Assembly: GCA_017505635.1 (NCBI GenBank)
Contig: JAFVOU010000008.1
Coordinates: 1 to 45,786, forward strand
Direction: 5' to 3'
Origin: Oscillospiraceae bacterium
GTDB taxonomy: Bacteria; Bacillota; Clostridia; Oscillospirales; Ruminococcaceae
Length of the DNA: 45,786 nucleotides
Position 1 is the first letter of the stretch; the number at the start of each line of letters is the position of its first letter. The position numbers and the translations under genes are program-made. The notes under the pieces are model-generated. The model saw only the letters and a program-made list of their open reading frames with translations. It was not told the origin of the DNA and did not search any database. Positions 38,530-45,786 of this stretch are shown in pieces.

Positions 38530-40608
38530 ATGGACTACAAACAGTTAAAAATTAAAAACGTTTTGGTTGCCGGCCATGCTGGCAGCGGTAAAACAAGCCT
38601 TGTTGAAGCTTTGCTTTATATGAACAAAGCAAACGACCGCCTTGGCAGAACAGACGACGGCAACACAGTTACAGACTTTGAAGCAGAAGAAATCAAAAGA
38701 AAATGTTCCCTCTCAAGTGCAGTTGCACCATTCGAATACAGAGATGCAAAATTCAATATGATTGATGTTCCTGGTCTTTTTGACTTCGAACTCGGCATTT
38801 ACGAAGGCATCAAAGCATGTGAATCCGTTCTTCTTACAGTTTCTGCAAAAGACGGCGTTGAAGTTGGCACACAGAAAGCTTACAAACTTGCAGAAAAAAA
38901 CAAAAAAGGTACAATGATCTACGTTTCCAAAGTTGACGTTGAAAACGCAGACTTCTATAAAGTTTTCGAAGAACTCAAAGCTACATTCGGTCCAAAAATC
39001 TGTCCTACATCCGTTCCTGTAGTAACAGACCACGGCACAGTTTACATCGACCTTATCGAATTTAAAGCTTATACATACAAAAACGGCAAAGCTGAAGAAG
39101 TTATGATGCCTGCAACAGGTCACCGTCTTGACGGTCTTGTAACTTCCATGATGGAAGCTGTTGCTGAAACAGACGAAGAACTTTTCGAAAAATACTTCAG
39201 CGGCGAACAGTTTACAAAAGCTGAAATCATCAAAGGTATCAAAGCAGGTTTCAAAGCAGGTTCCATCACACCTGTTATGTGCGGTTCCTCCACATTGATG
39301 GAAGGTCTTGACCTCACACTGGAAACACTCTATGCACTTGTTCCTTCTCCGGAAGATACAGAAGGCACAGAACTTCTTATCGGCGATACAGAAGTTACAC
39401 TTCCATTCAACGAAAACAGCCAGGTTGCAGCACTCGTGTTCAAAACAGTTGCAGACCCATTCGTTGGTAAAATGAGCTTTGTTAAAGTTCTCAGCGGTAA
39501 CCTCAAAAACGACTCCAACGTTGTTAACACAACAACAGGCGAACCAGAAAGAATGGGCAAAGTTCTCTTTGTACGCGGCAAAAAACAGATTGATGCAGAA
39601 TACATCAAAGCAGGTGACATCGGCGCTGTAACAAAACTTGCAAACGCAAAAACAGGCGACATCCTCTGTGACCCACAGAACGAATATAAATATCCAACAT
39701 TCGAATTCCCTACACCAACACTTGAAATGTGCATCAAGCCAAAGAAAAAAGGCGAAGAAGCAAAAATTTCCGCATCTCTCCAGAGAATTATGGAAGAAGA
39801 CTGCACAGTTGGTTACCGTCAGGACGTAGAAACAAGCCAGCAGCTTATCAAAGGTCTTGGCGAACAGCACCTTGACGTTGTTCTTGCAAAAATGAAAGGC
39901 AAATTCGGCGTTGAAGCAGAACTGTCCCAGGCTCGCGTTGCTTACCGCGAAACAATCCGCAAAAAAGTGGAACTTGTTGAAGGTAAACACAAAAAACAGT
40001 CCGGCGGTCATGGTCAGTACGGTCACGTTAAAATCACATTCGAACCACACGACGGCGAAGAACTTATCTTTGCAGAAGAAGTATTTGGCGGTTCCGTTCC
40101 AAAGAACTACTTCCCAGCAGTTGAAAAAGGTCTCCAGAGCGCAATCAAATACGGTGTGCTTGCAGGTTATCCTGTTGTTGGCCTTAAAGCAACATTGATG
40201 GATGGTTCCTACCACGCAGTTGACTCCTCCGAAATGGCATTCAAACTTGCTGCAACACTTGCTTACAAAGCAGGTCTGCCAAAAGCAAGCCCTGTTCTTC
40301 TCGAACCATTCGGCACACTTACAGCTTATGTTCCTTCCGCTAACGCAGGCGACGTAATGGGCGAAGTTAACAAACGCCGCGGCCGCGTTCTCGGTCTTGA
40401 CCCGGCAGAAGACGGCATGCAGGCAGTTCTTGCAGAATGCCCAATGAGCGAAATGTCCAACTTTACAACATACATCCGCTCCCTCACAGCAGGTGCAGGC
40501 TGGTTTACATTTGAATTTGTAAGATACGAACAGCTGCCAGCTCACCTCGAAGAAAAAGTAATCGCAGAAGCTAAAGAATTTATCAACGTTAAATACGACG
40601 AAGAGTAA
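38530..40608 (+). CDS. Elongation factor G-like GTPase (EF-G paralogue)
   Basis: A 692-residue translational GTPase with the EF-G domain order (G, II, III, IV, V). G1 is GHAGSGKT (residues 15-22). G3 reads DVPGLFDF (79-86), so the catalytic His of DTPGH is Leu, and G4 reads SKVD (133-136) in place of NKxD. Domain IV has GHGQYGHVKITFEP near 496-509, and domain V ends with the usual RSLTAGAGWFTFEFVRYEQLP. It is not next to rpsL/rpsG/tuf, so it is a paralogue of the main fusA, of the EF-G-like/EF-G2 kind. Heavy codon bias implies strong expression. It may serve ribosome recycling or stress; not proven. GGGAGG precedes the ATG. Confidence 0.88.
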   Translation: MDYKQLKIKNVLVAGHAGSGKTSLVEALLYMNKANDRLGRTDDGNTVTDFEAEEIKRKCSLSSAVAPFEYRDAKFNMIDVPGLFDFELGIYEGIKACESVLLTVSAKDGVEVGTQKAYKLAEKNKKGTMIYVSKVDVENADFYKVFEELKATFGPKICPTSVPVVTDHGTVYIDLIEFKAYTYKNGKAEEVMMPATGHRLDGLVTSMMEAVAETDEELFEKYFSGEQFTKAEIIKGIKAGFKAGSITPVMCGSSTLMEGLDLTLETLYALVPSPEDTEGTELLIGDTEVTLPFNENSQVAALVFKTVADPFVGKMSFVKVLSGNLKNDSNVVNTTTGEPERMGKVLFVRGKKQIDAEYIKAGDIGAVTKLANAKTGDILCDPQNEYKYPTFEFPTPTLEMCIKPKKKGEEAKISASLQRIMEEDCTVGYRQDVETSQQLIKGLGEQHLDVVLAKMKGKFGVEAELSQARVAYRETIRKKVELVEGKHKKQSGGHGQYGHVKITFEPHDGEELIFAEEVFGGSVPKNYFPAVEKGLQSAIKYGVLAGYPVVGLKATLMDGSYHAVDSSEMAFKLAATLAYKAGLPKASPVLLEPFGTLTAYVPSANAGDVMGEVNKRRGRVLGLDPAEDGMQAVLAECPMSEMSNFTTYIRSLTAGAGWFTFEFVRYEQLPAHLEEKVIAEAKEFINVKYDEE

Positions 40609-40640
40609 ACACAACTCCCTTTTACTTTTAACCGGCAAAG

Positions 40641-40668
40641 AAGGCCCGCAATTGTGGGTCTTTTTTGC
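40641..40668 (+). terminator. Terminator of the EF-G-like gene
   Basis: AAGGCCCGC pairs with GTGGGTCTT (two G-T pairs), followed by TTTTTT up to 40666. Confidence 0.85.
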
Positions 40669-40680
40669 TGTAACAATGCA

Positions 40681-40719
40681 AAAAAACCGCTGTATCACGG
40701 CTATGGGATACAGCGGTTT
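40681..40719 (-). terminator. Terminator of the anchored LRR gene
   Basis: AAACCGCTGTAT (40684-40695) pairs with ATACAGCGGTTT (40708-40719), followed on the minus strand by TTT. It lies 30 bases past the stop of the LRR gene. Confidence 0.85.
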
Positions 40720-40748
40720 ATGTTTTTTATTTTATGTCTGCAGACTGA

Positions 40749-42440
40749 TTAGTCAGCCTTTTTCTTTTTTATCAGAACAGCAGCAACAATGATTATTACA
40801 AGCGCAATTATGCCGACAGGCAGTACAGGTATGCCGCTGCCGTTGTCTGCCTGGGTCTGCTGCGGTGCAGGTGTCGGTGCAGCAGTAGGTGCAGGTGTCG
40901 GTGCTGCGGTCGGTGCAGGTGTTGGCTCTGGTGTAGGTTCTGGGGTTGGCTGGGCGGTCGGCTGCGGTGTTGCCACAATTTCCGGTGCACGGCTGATTAC
41001 CAGAGTGTAGAACCAGTTGGTTTTGCCGTCTTCCGCAGTTGTTTTTACAACTATTGTGTTGTCACCTACAGCAAGGGGATGTTTCCACAGGTTGTCAGCC
41101 CATGCAGCCCAGTGGCTCATTGTGCCGCCAAGTGTTACGGAATCCTTTTCAAAAGGCACGTTTATACGATAGCTGAACACAAGACGGTCAAAGCCTTCGA
41201 GATTTTTGCCGTCAACAGTTATCATATCCATACCGCCGTCAACACTCTTTGCAGCAGGGATATATTCGGGTGCAATCTCTGCCTCACCCTCTCCACCTTC
41301 CTCACCCTGACCGCCGTAAGGTATGCAGGAAACTGTTATTTCTGCTTTTCTGTCAGGATATTCAAACCTGAAAAACTGCGAGCCGTCACCGATTGCATAG
41401 CTGTCTGCGTTTTCCGGAATGCCTTCAATTTTGTCCAGCATATAGCCGTCTTTGGGTGATAAACCGAGGGTAATAGGGCTTTTGTCATTATCGGCATCAT
41501 AAATCATATCCAGGCTGACTTCGCAGTTTTCGTCAGCTTTAAGGGACAGGTTTTTCATTTCGATGCTGTTTGAGGATAAATATGCTTCTTTCAGCAAAGG
41601 ATTGTTGGTGAGGTCAATGTGGGAGATTTTTGCGCCTGATGCAGCAAAACAGCTAAGCTCTGCATTGGCAGAAAGGTCAATGCTTTCGATATCTGTGCTG
41701 GTTAAAGACAGCGTTTCCAGCTTTGGATTGCCCGAAACATCAAGCTGTTTTATCCTGCTGAAATCAATATCCAGCGTTGTAAGTTCCGGCAGACATGATA
41801 CATCTATGGCTTCAAGTGGACAGTTGTAAAAGTAAGCGGCTTCAAGTTTGCTGTTGGCGGACAAATCTATCGAGGTCAGTCCTGTATTTGAAATGATGAG
41901 GTATTTAAGCTCAGTGTTGGCAGAAAGGTCAAGTTCTGTTATGGCTGTGTTGCCTGCATCAATCATTTCAAGGGCAGGACAGCCGCTGACATCAAGAGAA
42001 GACAAAGCTGTTCCGGAAACGGCTATAGTTTTGACAGGGCTGTTTTCCGGCAGAATCAAAGCATCAAGTTCCGGGTTTGAGTGGCAGTAGAGTGTTTTCA
42101 GATGTTCAAAGGCCGAAAGGTCCATTGTCCCTCTGAAATCTGCGTCATACATAGTAACACCTGAAATATGAAACAATCCGTCAGACTTTGGATTCCAGAC
42201 CAATTCTATAAACGTGGTTCCATCCGGGGCAGCATATTGCCATATATCGGGAATGGTTGTTCTGTCAATGCTGTTTCGGATAGTTTCGCTGCCTATTGAT
42301 TCGATAAGCTGGTTTACAGCAGCCACATCGCTGTCATAATATCCGTCGCCGTTGGCATCCGGTTCTGCGGCAAAAGCCGTAAAGGCGCACAGGCATATGG
42401 AAAGCAGCATACAAAGCAGAATGCATAAACGTTTTTTCAT
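40749..42440 (-). CDS. Membrane-anchored leucine-rich repeat surface protein
   Basis: A 563-residue surface protein. A signal peptide (about 1-24) is followed by a dockerin-like calcium loop (DANGDGYYDSDVAAVNQL, about 28-45), internalin-like LRRs of about 21 residues (about 110-310; units such as LSSLDVSGCPALEMI), a beta domain, a cadherin-like module near 400-480, a Pro/Thr/Glu/Ala stalk (PTPEPTPAP), and one C-terminal helix with a basic KKKK tail. There is no LPXTG. Only one calcium loop is present, so a true dockerin (two loops) is not claimed. It likely displays the LRR domain outside the wall. AAGGAGG precedes the ATG at 42440. Confidence 0.88.
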   Translation of the reverse strand: MKKRLCILLCMLLSICLCAFTAFAAEPDANGDGYYDSDVAAVNQLIESIGSETIRNSIDRTTIPDIWQYAAPDGTTFIELVWNPKSDGLFHISGVTMYDADFRGTMDLSAFEHLKTLYCHSNPELDALILPENSPVKTIAVSGTALSSLDVSGCPALEMIDAGNTAITELDLSANTELKYLIISNTGLTSIDLSANSKLEAAYFYNCPLEAIDVSCLPELTTLDIDFSRIKQLDVSGNPKLETLSLTSTDIESIDLSANAELSCFAASGAKISHIDLTNNPLLKEAYLSSNSIEMKNLSLKADENCEVSLDMIYDADNDKSPITLGLSPKDGYMLDKIEGIPENADSYAIGDGSQFFRFEYPDRKAEITVSCIPYGGQGEEGGEGEAEIAPEYIPAAKSVDGGMDMITVDGKNLEGFDRLVFSYRINVPFEKDSVTLGGTMSHWAAWADNLWKHPLAVGDNTIVVKTTAEDGKTNWFYTLVISRAPEIVATPQPTAQPTPEPTPEPTPAPTAAPTPAPTAAPTPAPQQTQADNGSGIPVLPVGIIALVIIIVAAVLIKKKKAD

Positions 42441-42745
42441 AAAAAGCCTCCTTTATATAAAGATGCGGACGTGGCACACAATGTGCCGGCTGACCGTTGT
42501 TTACAGTAATTGAGATTGTTATCAATATAACATTTTTTATGAAAGTATTCAATACAAAGGTGCAAATTGCCGCACGGTGCAGAACCGTGCATCTGATGCG
42601 GCGAATAAAACATCTGCCTTCTGCATATAATTAAACATCACCGGCACACAGCTGAAATGTTGGCTTAACCCACACAAAAATTGGACAAAACAGCAAAAAA
42701 GCCTGTAAAACACAGATTTTTCACTGTAAAAATCCACAAAAGTTA
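42441..42745. other. Intergenic stretch without a gene
   Basis: It holds a small hairpin (GCACGGTGCAGAACCGTGC near 42572-42590) and AT-rich sequence. No coding region with a ribosome site is seen on either strand. Confidence 0.5.
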
Positions 42746-42774
42746 TTGACTTTTGCGCCTTTTATCTATATACT
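42746..42774 (+). promoter_or_regulatory. Promoter of greA
   Basis: TTGACT (42746-42751) and TATACT (42769-42774) with a 17-base spacer. Transcription should start near 42781, giving a leader of about 80 bases. Confidence 0.8.
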
Positions 42775-42798
42775 ATGTTAGGTTATTAAAAAGAGATT

Positions 42799-42840
42799 CA
42801 GCTATGCCCCATTTCTCACACACGGCATAGCTGTTTTAAC
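42799..42840 (+). promoter_or_regulatory. Leader hairpin of greA
   Basis: CAGCTATGCC (42799-42808) pairs perfectly with GGCATAGCTG (42824-42833), followed by TTTTAAC. It lies between the promoter and the ribosome site and could act as an attenuator. Confidence 0.6.
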
Positions 42841-42859
42841 AATAAAGGAGATTATAAAA

Positions 42860-43330
42860 TTGAGTAAAGAAATTTTGTTGACACAGACAGGTTATGACGA
42901 CCTTGTTAAAGAACTTGATTACCTCAAAAGCGAAAAACGTGCTGAAATTGCAGAAAAAATCAAGGTAGCACGCGGCTTTGGCGACCTTTCCGAAAACAGC
43001 GAATACGACGAAGCTAAAAACGAACAGGGCCTTGTTGAACAGAAAATCAACGAACTTGAATACACAATCAAACACGCAAAAATTGTAAACAAGGAAGATA
43101 TGCAGGCAAACGGCATCAATGTTGGCAGCCACGTTGTTGTTGTGGACGAAGACGATTTTGAAGAAGAATACGACATTGTAGGCGCAACAGAATTTGACCC
43201 GTTCAACAACAAAATCAGCCTCGAAAGTCCAATCGGTGCAGCACTTGTAGGCAAAAAAGCAGGCGAAGTTGCTGAAGTTATTCTTCCAACAGGCGCAAAA
43301 ATGCAGCTTACAATCAAATCCGTTGGTTAA
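42860..43330 (+). CDS. greA: Transcription elongation factor GreA
   Basis: A 156-residue RNA polymerase cofactor that rescues backtracked complexes by stimulating cleavage of the RNA 3' end. The N-terminal coiled coil carries the acidic tip in GFGDLSENSEYDEAK near residues 39-53, and the C-terminal domain has VGSHVVVVDEDD and SPIGAALVGKKAGE near 120-133. Length is typical. The start codon is TTG at 42860, with AAAGGAG ten bases upstream; no in-frame ATG exists near it. It is separated from lysS by its own terminator, and both are highly codon-biased. Confidence 0.96.
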   Translation: MSKEILLTQTGYDDLVKELDYLKSEKRAEIAEKIKVARGFGDLSENSEYDEAKNEQGLVEQKINELEYTIKHAKIVNKEDMQANGINVGSHVVVVDEDDFEEEYDIVGATEFDPFNNKISLESPIGAALVGKKAGEVAEVILPTGAKMQLTIKSVG

Positions 43331-43362
43331 TTGCTGTAAAATCTGATATCTGCAAAAAAGTG

Positions 43363-43396
43363 TAAGGGTGAACTGTGTTCACCCTTATTTTTTATT
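43363..43396 (+). terminator. Terminator of greA
   Basis: TAAGGGTGAAC (43363-43373) pairs with GTTCACCCTTA (43377-43387), followed by TTTTTTATTTT. Confidence 0.93.
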
Positions 43397-43446
43397 TTAT
43401 ACAATATTATCCACCATTTTGCCCCCATTTTTATCATTGTCACATA

Positions 43447-43475
43447 TTGCGGCATAAATATATATATGATATAAT
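43447..43475 (+). promoter_or_regulatory. Promoter of lysS
   Basis: TTGCGG (43447-43452) and exact TATAAT (43470-43475) with a 17-base spacer. The leader is about 95 bases and shows no T-box features. Confidence 0.6.
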
Positions 43476-43576
43476 ATTACAGATAATGGATTAGTATGTC
43501 CGCAGGGCAATTGTCATTATCAGAACATTTTTGGTTTTTAAGTAATTTTCAAATAAAATTTTAAAAGGAGTACAAA

Positions 43577-45088
43577 ATGGAACAGAAAAATCCAAACATT
43601 GAAACAGCTGAAACAGAAGTTTCTTTAAGCGAAATTCTCCAGGTTCGCCGCGACAAGCTTAAAGCACTGCAGGAAAAAGGTCAGGACCCTTTTGCAAAAA
43701 CAAAGTTCAATGTTACAAGCTATGCCAAAACAGAAGTGGACAACTTTGACGACGAAGCAGAAGAAGTTAAAACAGTAAGCCTTGCAGGCCGCATTATGTC
43801 CAAACGTGTTATGGGCAAAGCTGCATTTATGGATTTGAGAGACAACAGCGGCAAAATTCAGCTTTATCTCCGTCAGGATGCCCTTGGCGTTGACTATTTC
43901 AAAGAAGTTTGCACATGGGACATCGGCGACATCGCAGGCGTTACAGGCGAAGTTTTCCGCACAAAACACGGCGAAGTTTCCATCCGCGTAAAAGCAATCG
44001 AACTTCTCAGCAAATCTTTGCTTCCGCTTCCTGAAAAATTCCACGGTCTCAAAGACCAGGATACACGCTACCGTCAGAGAGAACTTGACCTTATCGTTAA
44101 CCCTGAAGTTAAAGATACATTCGTAAAACGCAGCCTTATCCTTCGCACACTCCGCGAATTTCTGGATAACCGCGGCTTCCTTGAAGTTGACACACCAATC
44201 CTCAACCCAATCGAAATCGGCGCTTCCGCACGTCCATTCTACACACACCACAACACACTTGATATGGACATGGTTCTGCGTATCGAAACAGAACTTTACC
44301 TCAAACGTCTTATCGTTGGCGGTTTTGACAAAGTTTACGAAGTTGGCCGCATCTTCCGCAACGAAGGTATGGACACAAAACACAACCCGGAATTTACATC
44401 CATCGAACTTTACCAGGCATACACAGACTACAACGGTATGATGGACCTTGTTGAAGATATGATGAAAACAGTTGCACAGAAAGTTTGTGGCACACTGGAA
44501 ATTCCATATCAGGGCAACACAATCAACCTTGGTCACTGGGAACGTATGACAATGAAAGAAGCTGTTAAAAAATACAGCGGCGTTGACTTTGACACAATTG
44601 CAACAGACGAAGAAGCAATTGCAGTTGCAAAAGCACACAATGTTGAACTTCCTGAAGTTCCAAGCAAAGGCGCAATTATTGCAGAATTCTTTGATGCATA
44701 TGTTGAAGACAAGCTTATCCAGCCAACATTTATCTACGACTACCCTGTAGAAATCAGCCCTCTTGCAAAACGCAAACCGGAAGACCCACAGTTCACAGAA
44801 CGTTTCGAATACTTTATCAATGCAACAGAATTCGGCAACGCATTCAGTGAACTCAACGACCCAATCGACCAGCGCGCACGTTTTGAAAAACAGGTTGCAG
44901 ACCGCAAAGCCCTCGAACCAAACACAAAAGCACAGGTTGACTACGACTATGTAACAGCCCTCGAATACGGCCTTGCACCAACAGGCGGCCTTGGCTTTGG
45001 TCTGGACAGACTTGTAATGCTTCTCACAGACTCCAGCAGCATCCGTGACGTACTGCTCTTCCCCACGATGAAGCCCCTCGACAAGTAA
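43577..45088 (+). CDS. lysS: Lysyl-tRNA synthetase, class II
   Basis: A 503-residue enzyme that charges tRNA-Lys. The N-terminal OB-fold (VSLAGRIMSKRVMGKAAFMDL, near 56-77) precedes the class II core: motif 2 FRNEGMDTKHNPEFTSIELYQAY near 262-284 and motif 3 GLGFGLDRLVMLL near 472-484. The end reads RDVLLFPTMKPLDK. Throughout the gene every Thr codon is ACA and Pro is CCA, CCT or CCG, but the final nine codons contain the only ACG and the only two CCC codons, plus AAG twice. This suggests that the 3' end was supplied by an inserted element (see the junction entry). AAGGAG precedes the ATG. Confidence 0.96.
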   Translation: MEQKNPNIETAETEVSLSEILQVRRDKLKALQEKGQDPFAKTKFNVTSYAKTEVDNFDDEAEEVKTVSLAGRIMSKRVMGKAAFMDLRDNSGKIQLYLRQDALGVDYFKEVCTWDIGDIAGVTGEVFRTKHGEVSIRVKAIELLSKSLLPLPEKFHGLKDQDTRYRQRELDLIVNPEVKDTFVKRSLILRTLREFLDNRGFLEVDTPILNPIEIGASARPFYTHHNTLDMDMVLRIETELYLKRLIVGGFDKVYEVGRIFRNEGMDTKHNPEFTSIELYQAYTDYNGMMDLVEDMMKTVAQKVCGTLEIPYQGNTINLGHWERMTMKEAVKKYSGVDFDTIATDEEAIAVAKAHNVELPEVPSKGAIIAEFFDAYVEDKLIQPTFIYDYPVEISPLAKRKPEDPQFTERFEYFINATEFGNAFSELNDPIDQRARFEKQVADRKALEPNTKAQVDYDYVTALEYGLAPTGGLGFGLDRLVMLLTDSSSIRDVLLFPTMKPLDK

Positions 45089-45227
45089 AAGTCGAAAAAA
45101 CCCAGTGTTTATGCGGGTTTCGGGACTTTCTAAACCGGATAAATTTACCTCTTTACACCAAATTTACACCAATCGGTGCTGAAAACGGTGCAGGGACTAA
45201 AAAATCGCATAATTTTGAGTTTCACAC

Positions 45228-45266
45228 AGCTCCTGAGAAGTTACGGCTTTTCAGGAGCTTCTTTTA
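45228..45266 (+). terminator. Terminator inside the junction region
   Basis: AGCTCCTGA (45228-45236) pairs with TCAGGAGCT (45251-45259), followed by TCTTTTATTT. It could insulate the element from lysS transcription. Confidence 0.8.
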
Positions 45267-45320
45267 TTTCTCATAGTTTTCGGGCTACATCGCAAACTAC
45301 ACCAATCCTGTTTTTCTCAA

Positions 45321-45326
45321 TATAAT
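45321..45326 (+). promoter_or_regulatory. Possible -10 box of the zinc-ribbon gene
   Basis: TATAAT lies 34 bases ahead of the ATG at 45360. No good -35 is seen. Confidence 0.4.
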
Positions 45327-45359
45327 GAGGATAATCACAGAGGAAGGGGTGGTTAAACT

Positions 45360-45786
45360 ATGAGCAACAGTTTAGCAAGCGTTCACCCGGAGCTTATTTC
45401 TGAATGGTCAGCGAAGAATTTACCGCTGACGCCGGATAAGATAACCTTCGGTTCAAATAAAAGAGTGTGGTGGAAAGGTGCTTGCGGACACGAGTGGGAA
45501 ACGAGCGTCAAAGCTCGCTCAAAGGGCGAGAAATGCCCGATATGCTCAGGAGCGAGAGTAATAGAGGGTATCAATGATTTAGCCACATTGAAGCCCCTGT
45601 TGGCTCAGGAGTGGTCTAAAAAGAACAAATTAAAGCCTACCGAGGTATCTGTCGCTTCTCATAAGAAGATTATTTGGAAATGCAAACACGGACACGAATG
45701 GGAAGCAAGCGTTAAAAGCAGAACGATAAACGGTACAGGCTGTCCATACTGCTCACACAATAAAGTCCTTGCCGGATTCAATGACC
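45360..45786 (+). CDS. Repeated zinc-ribbon (DUF4379-like) protein, truncated by the window end
   Basis: At least 142 residues, open at the right edge. It is built of repeats of about 65 residues, each with the pattern W-x-C/GHEW followed by CPxC: CGHEWETSVKARSKGEKCPIC and KHGHEWEASVKSRTINGTGCPYC when read in parts. This matches the probable zinc-ribbon domain DUF4379 (PF14311), often found in several copies, sometimes ahead of a nuclease domain. AGGAAGGGG precedes the ATG at 45360. Codons (ACG, CCG, TTA, GAG) differ sharply from lysS next door, supporting foreign origin. Function is unknown; nucleic acid binding is likely, and a C-terminal nuclease may lie beyond the window. Confidence 0.8.
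   Translation, partial: MSNSLASVHPELISEWSAKNLPLTPDKITFGSNKRVWWKGACGHEWETSVKARSKGEKCPICSGARVIEGINDLATLKPLLAQEWSKKNKLKPTEVSVASHKKIIWKCKHGHEWEASVKSRTINGTGCPYCSHNKVLAGFND

Larger units (their letters stand above)
45059..45359. mobile_element. Probable left junction of an integrative element in the 3' end of lysS
   Basis: From about 45059 the sequence changes character: foreign codons in the last lysS codons, then an AAACCC/GGGTTT hairpin (45098-45120), tandem direct repeats TTTACACCAAA and TTTACACCAAT (45152-45173), and another TACACCAAT at 45298-45306. Such repeats resemble arm sites of tyrosine recombinases. The integrase and the right junction are not in the window. Confidence 0.55.

Noticed and set aside
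38713..40698. A 661-codon minus-strand frame opposite the EF-G-like gene
   Set aside because: Same artefact: the Cys/Phe-rich product is a shadow of a strongly biased gene on the plus strand, with no ribosome site.
43476..43576. T-box leader ahead of lysS
   Set aside because: The leader is too short and has no T-box sequence or downstream terminator; class II lysS genes usually lack one.

Overview
The window reads as a chromosomal segment of a low-to-mid GC, Gram-positive anaerobe of the Clostridia, most likely an Oscillospiraceae/Ruminococcaceae-type gut organism. The basis is strong AGGAGG-type ribosome sites, many intrinsic terminators, TTGACA/TATAAT promoters, D-Ala-D-Ala carboxypeptidase and G5/3D wall proteins, class II aldolase, and families of short palindromic intergenic repeats. 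The assignment is by style; no 16S gene is present.

Layout. 1-4.6 kb: a membrane-anchored unknown protein, a short-chain dehydrogenase, a DUF1292 protein, methionine sulfoxide reductase MsrA and a COG2509-type flavoprotein. 5.0-5.3 kb: tRNA-Thr and tRNA-Tyr with promoter and terminator. 5.4-10.4 kb: a DUF2142-like membrane protein, a DtxR/MntR-type regulator with a small CPYC thioredoxin-fold protein, a DPM1/GtrB-like glycosyltransferase and an asparaginase. 10.9-16.3 kb: a small membrane protein, then a complete branched-chain amino acid ABC importer (livJ, then livHMGF). 16.7-19.1 kb: a LysR regulator, a histidine phosphatase and a zinc-ribbon membrane protein. 19.5-21.4 kb: a secreted LRR/Fn3 protein. 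21.5-28.3 kb: a polysaccharide flippase, pncB, DacA, a metallophosphoesterase with an eroded active site, and a G5/3D wall protein. 28.8-31.0 kb: a cysteine-rich repeat protein, a Zn-PLC-like protein and a 54-residue ribbon-helix-helix protein. 31.3-35.8 kb: a 1086-residue membrane protein that looks like a P-type ATPase without its catalytic motifs, RlmB, and a tail-anchored small protein. 36.1-45.1 kb: an OGG1-like glycosylase, class II aldolase, an EF-G paralogue, an anchored LRR protein, greA and lysS.

The last 0.7 kb looks foreign. The final nine codons of lysS break the codon habit of the rest of the gene and hold its only ACG and CCC codons. They are followed by TTTACACCAA direct repeats and a zinc-ribbon gene of different codon style that runs off the window. 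I read this as the left junction of an integrative element inserted in the 3' end of lysS.

The most unusual items are the catalytically dead P-type ATPase, the lysS integration junction, the cysteine-repeat protein, the eroded metallophosphoesterase, the EF-G paralogue with altered GTPase motifs, and at least four families of dispersed intergenic repeats.
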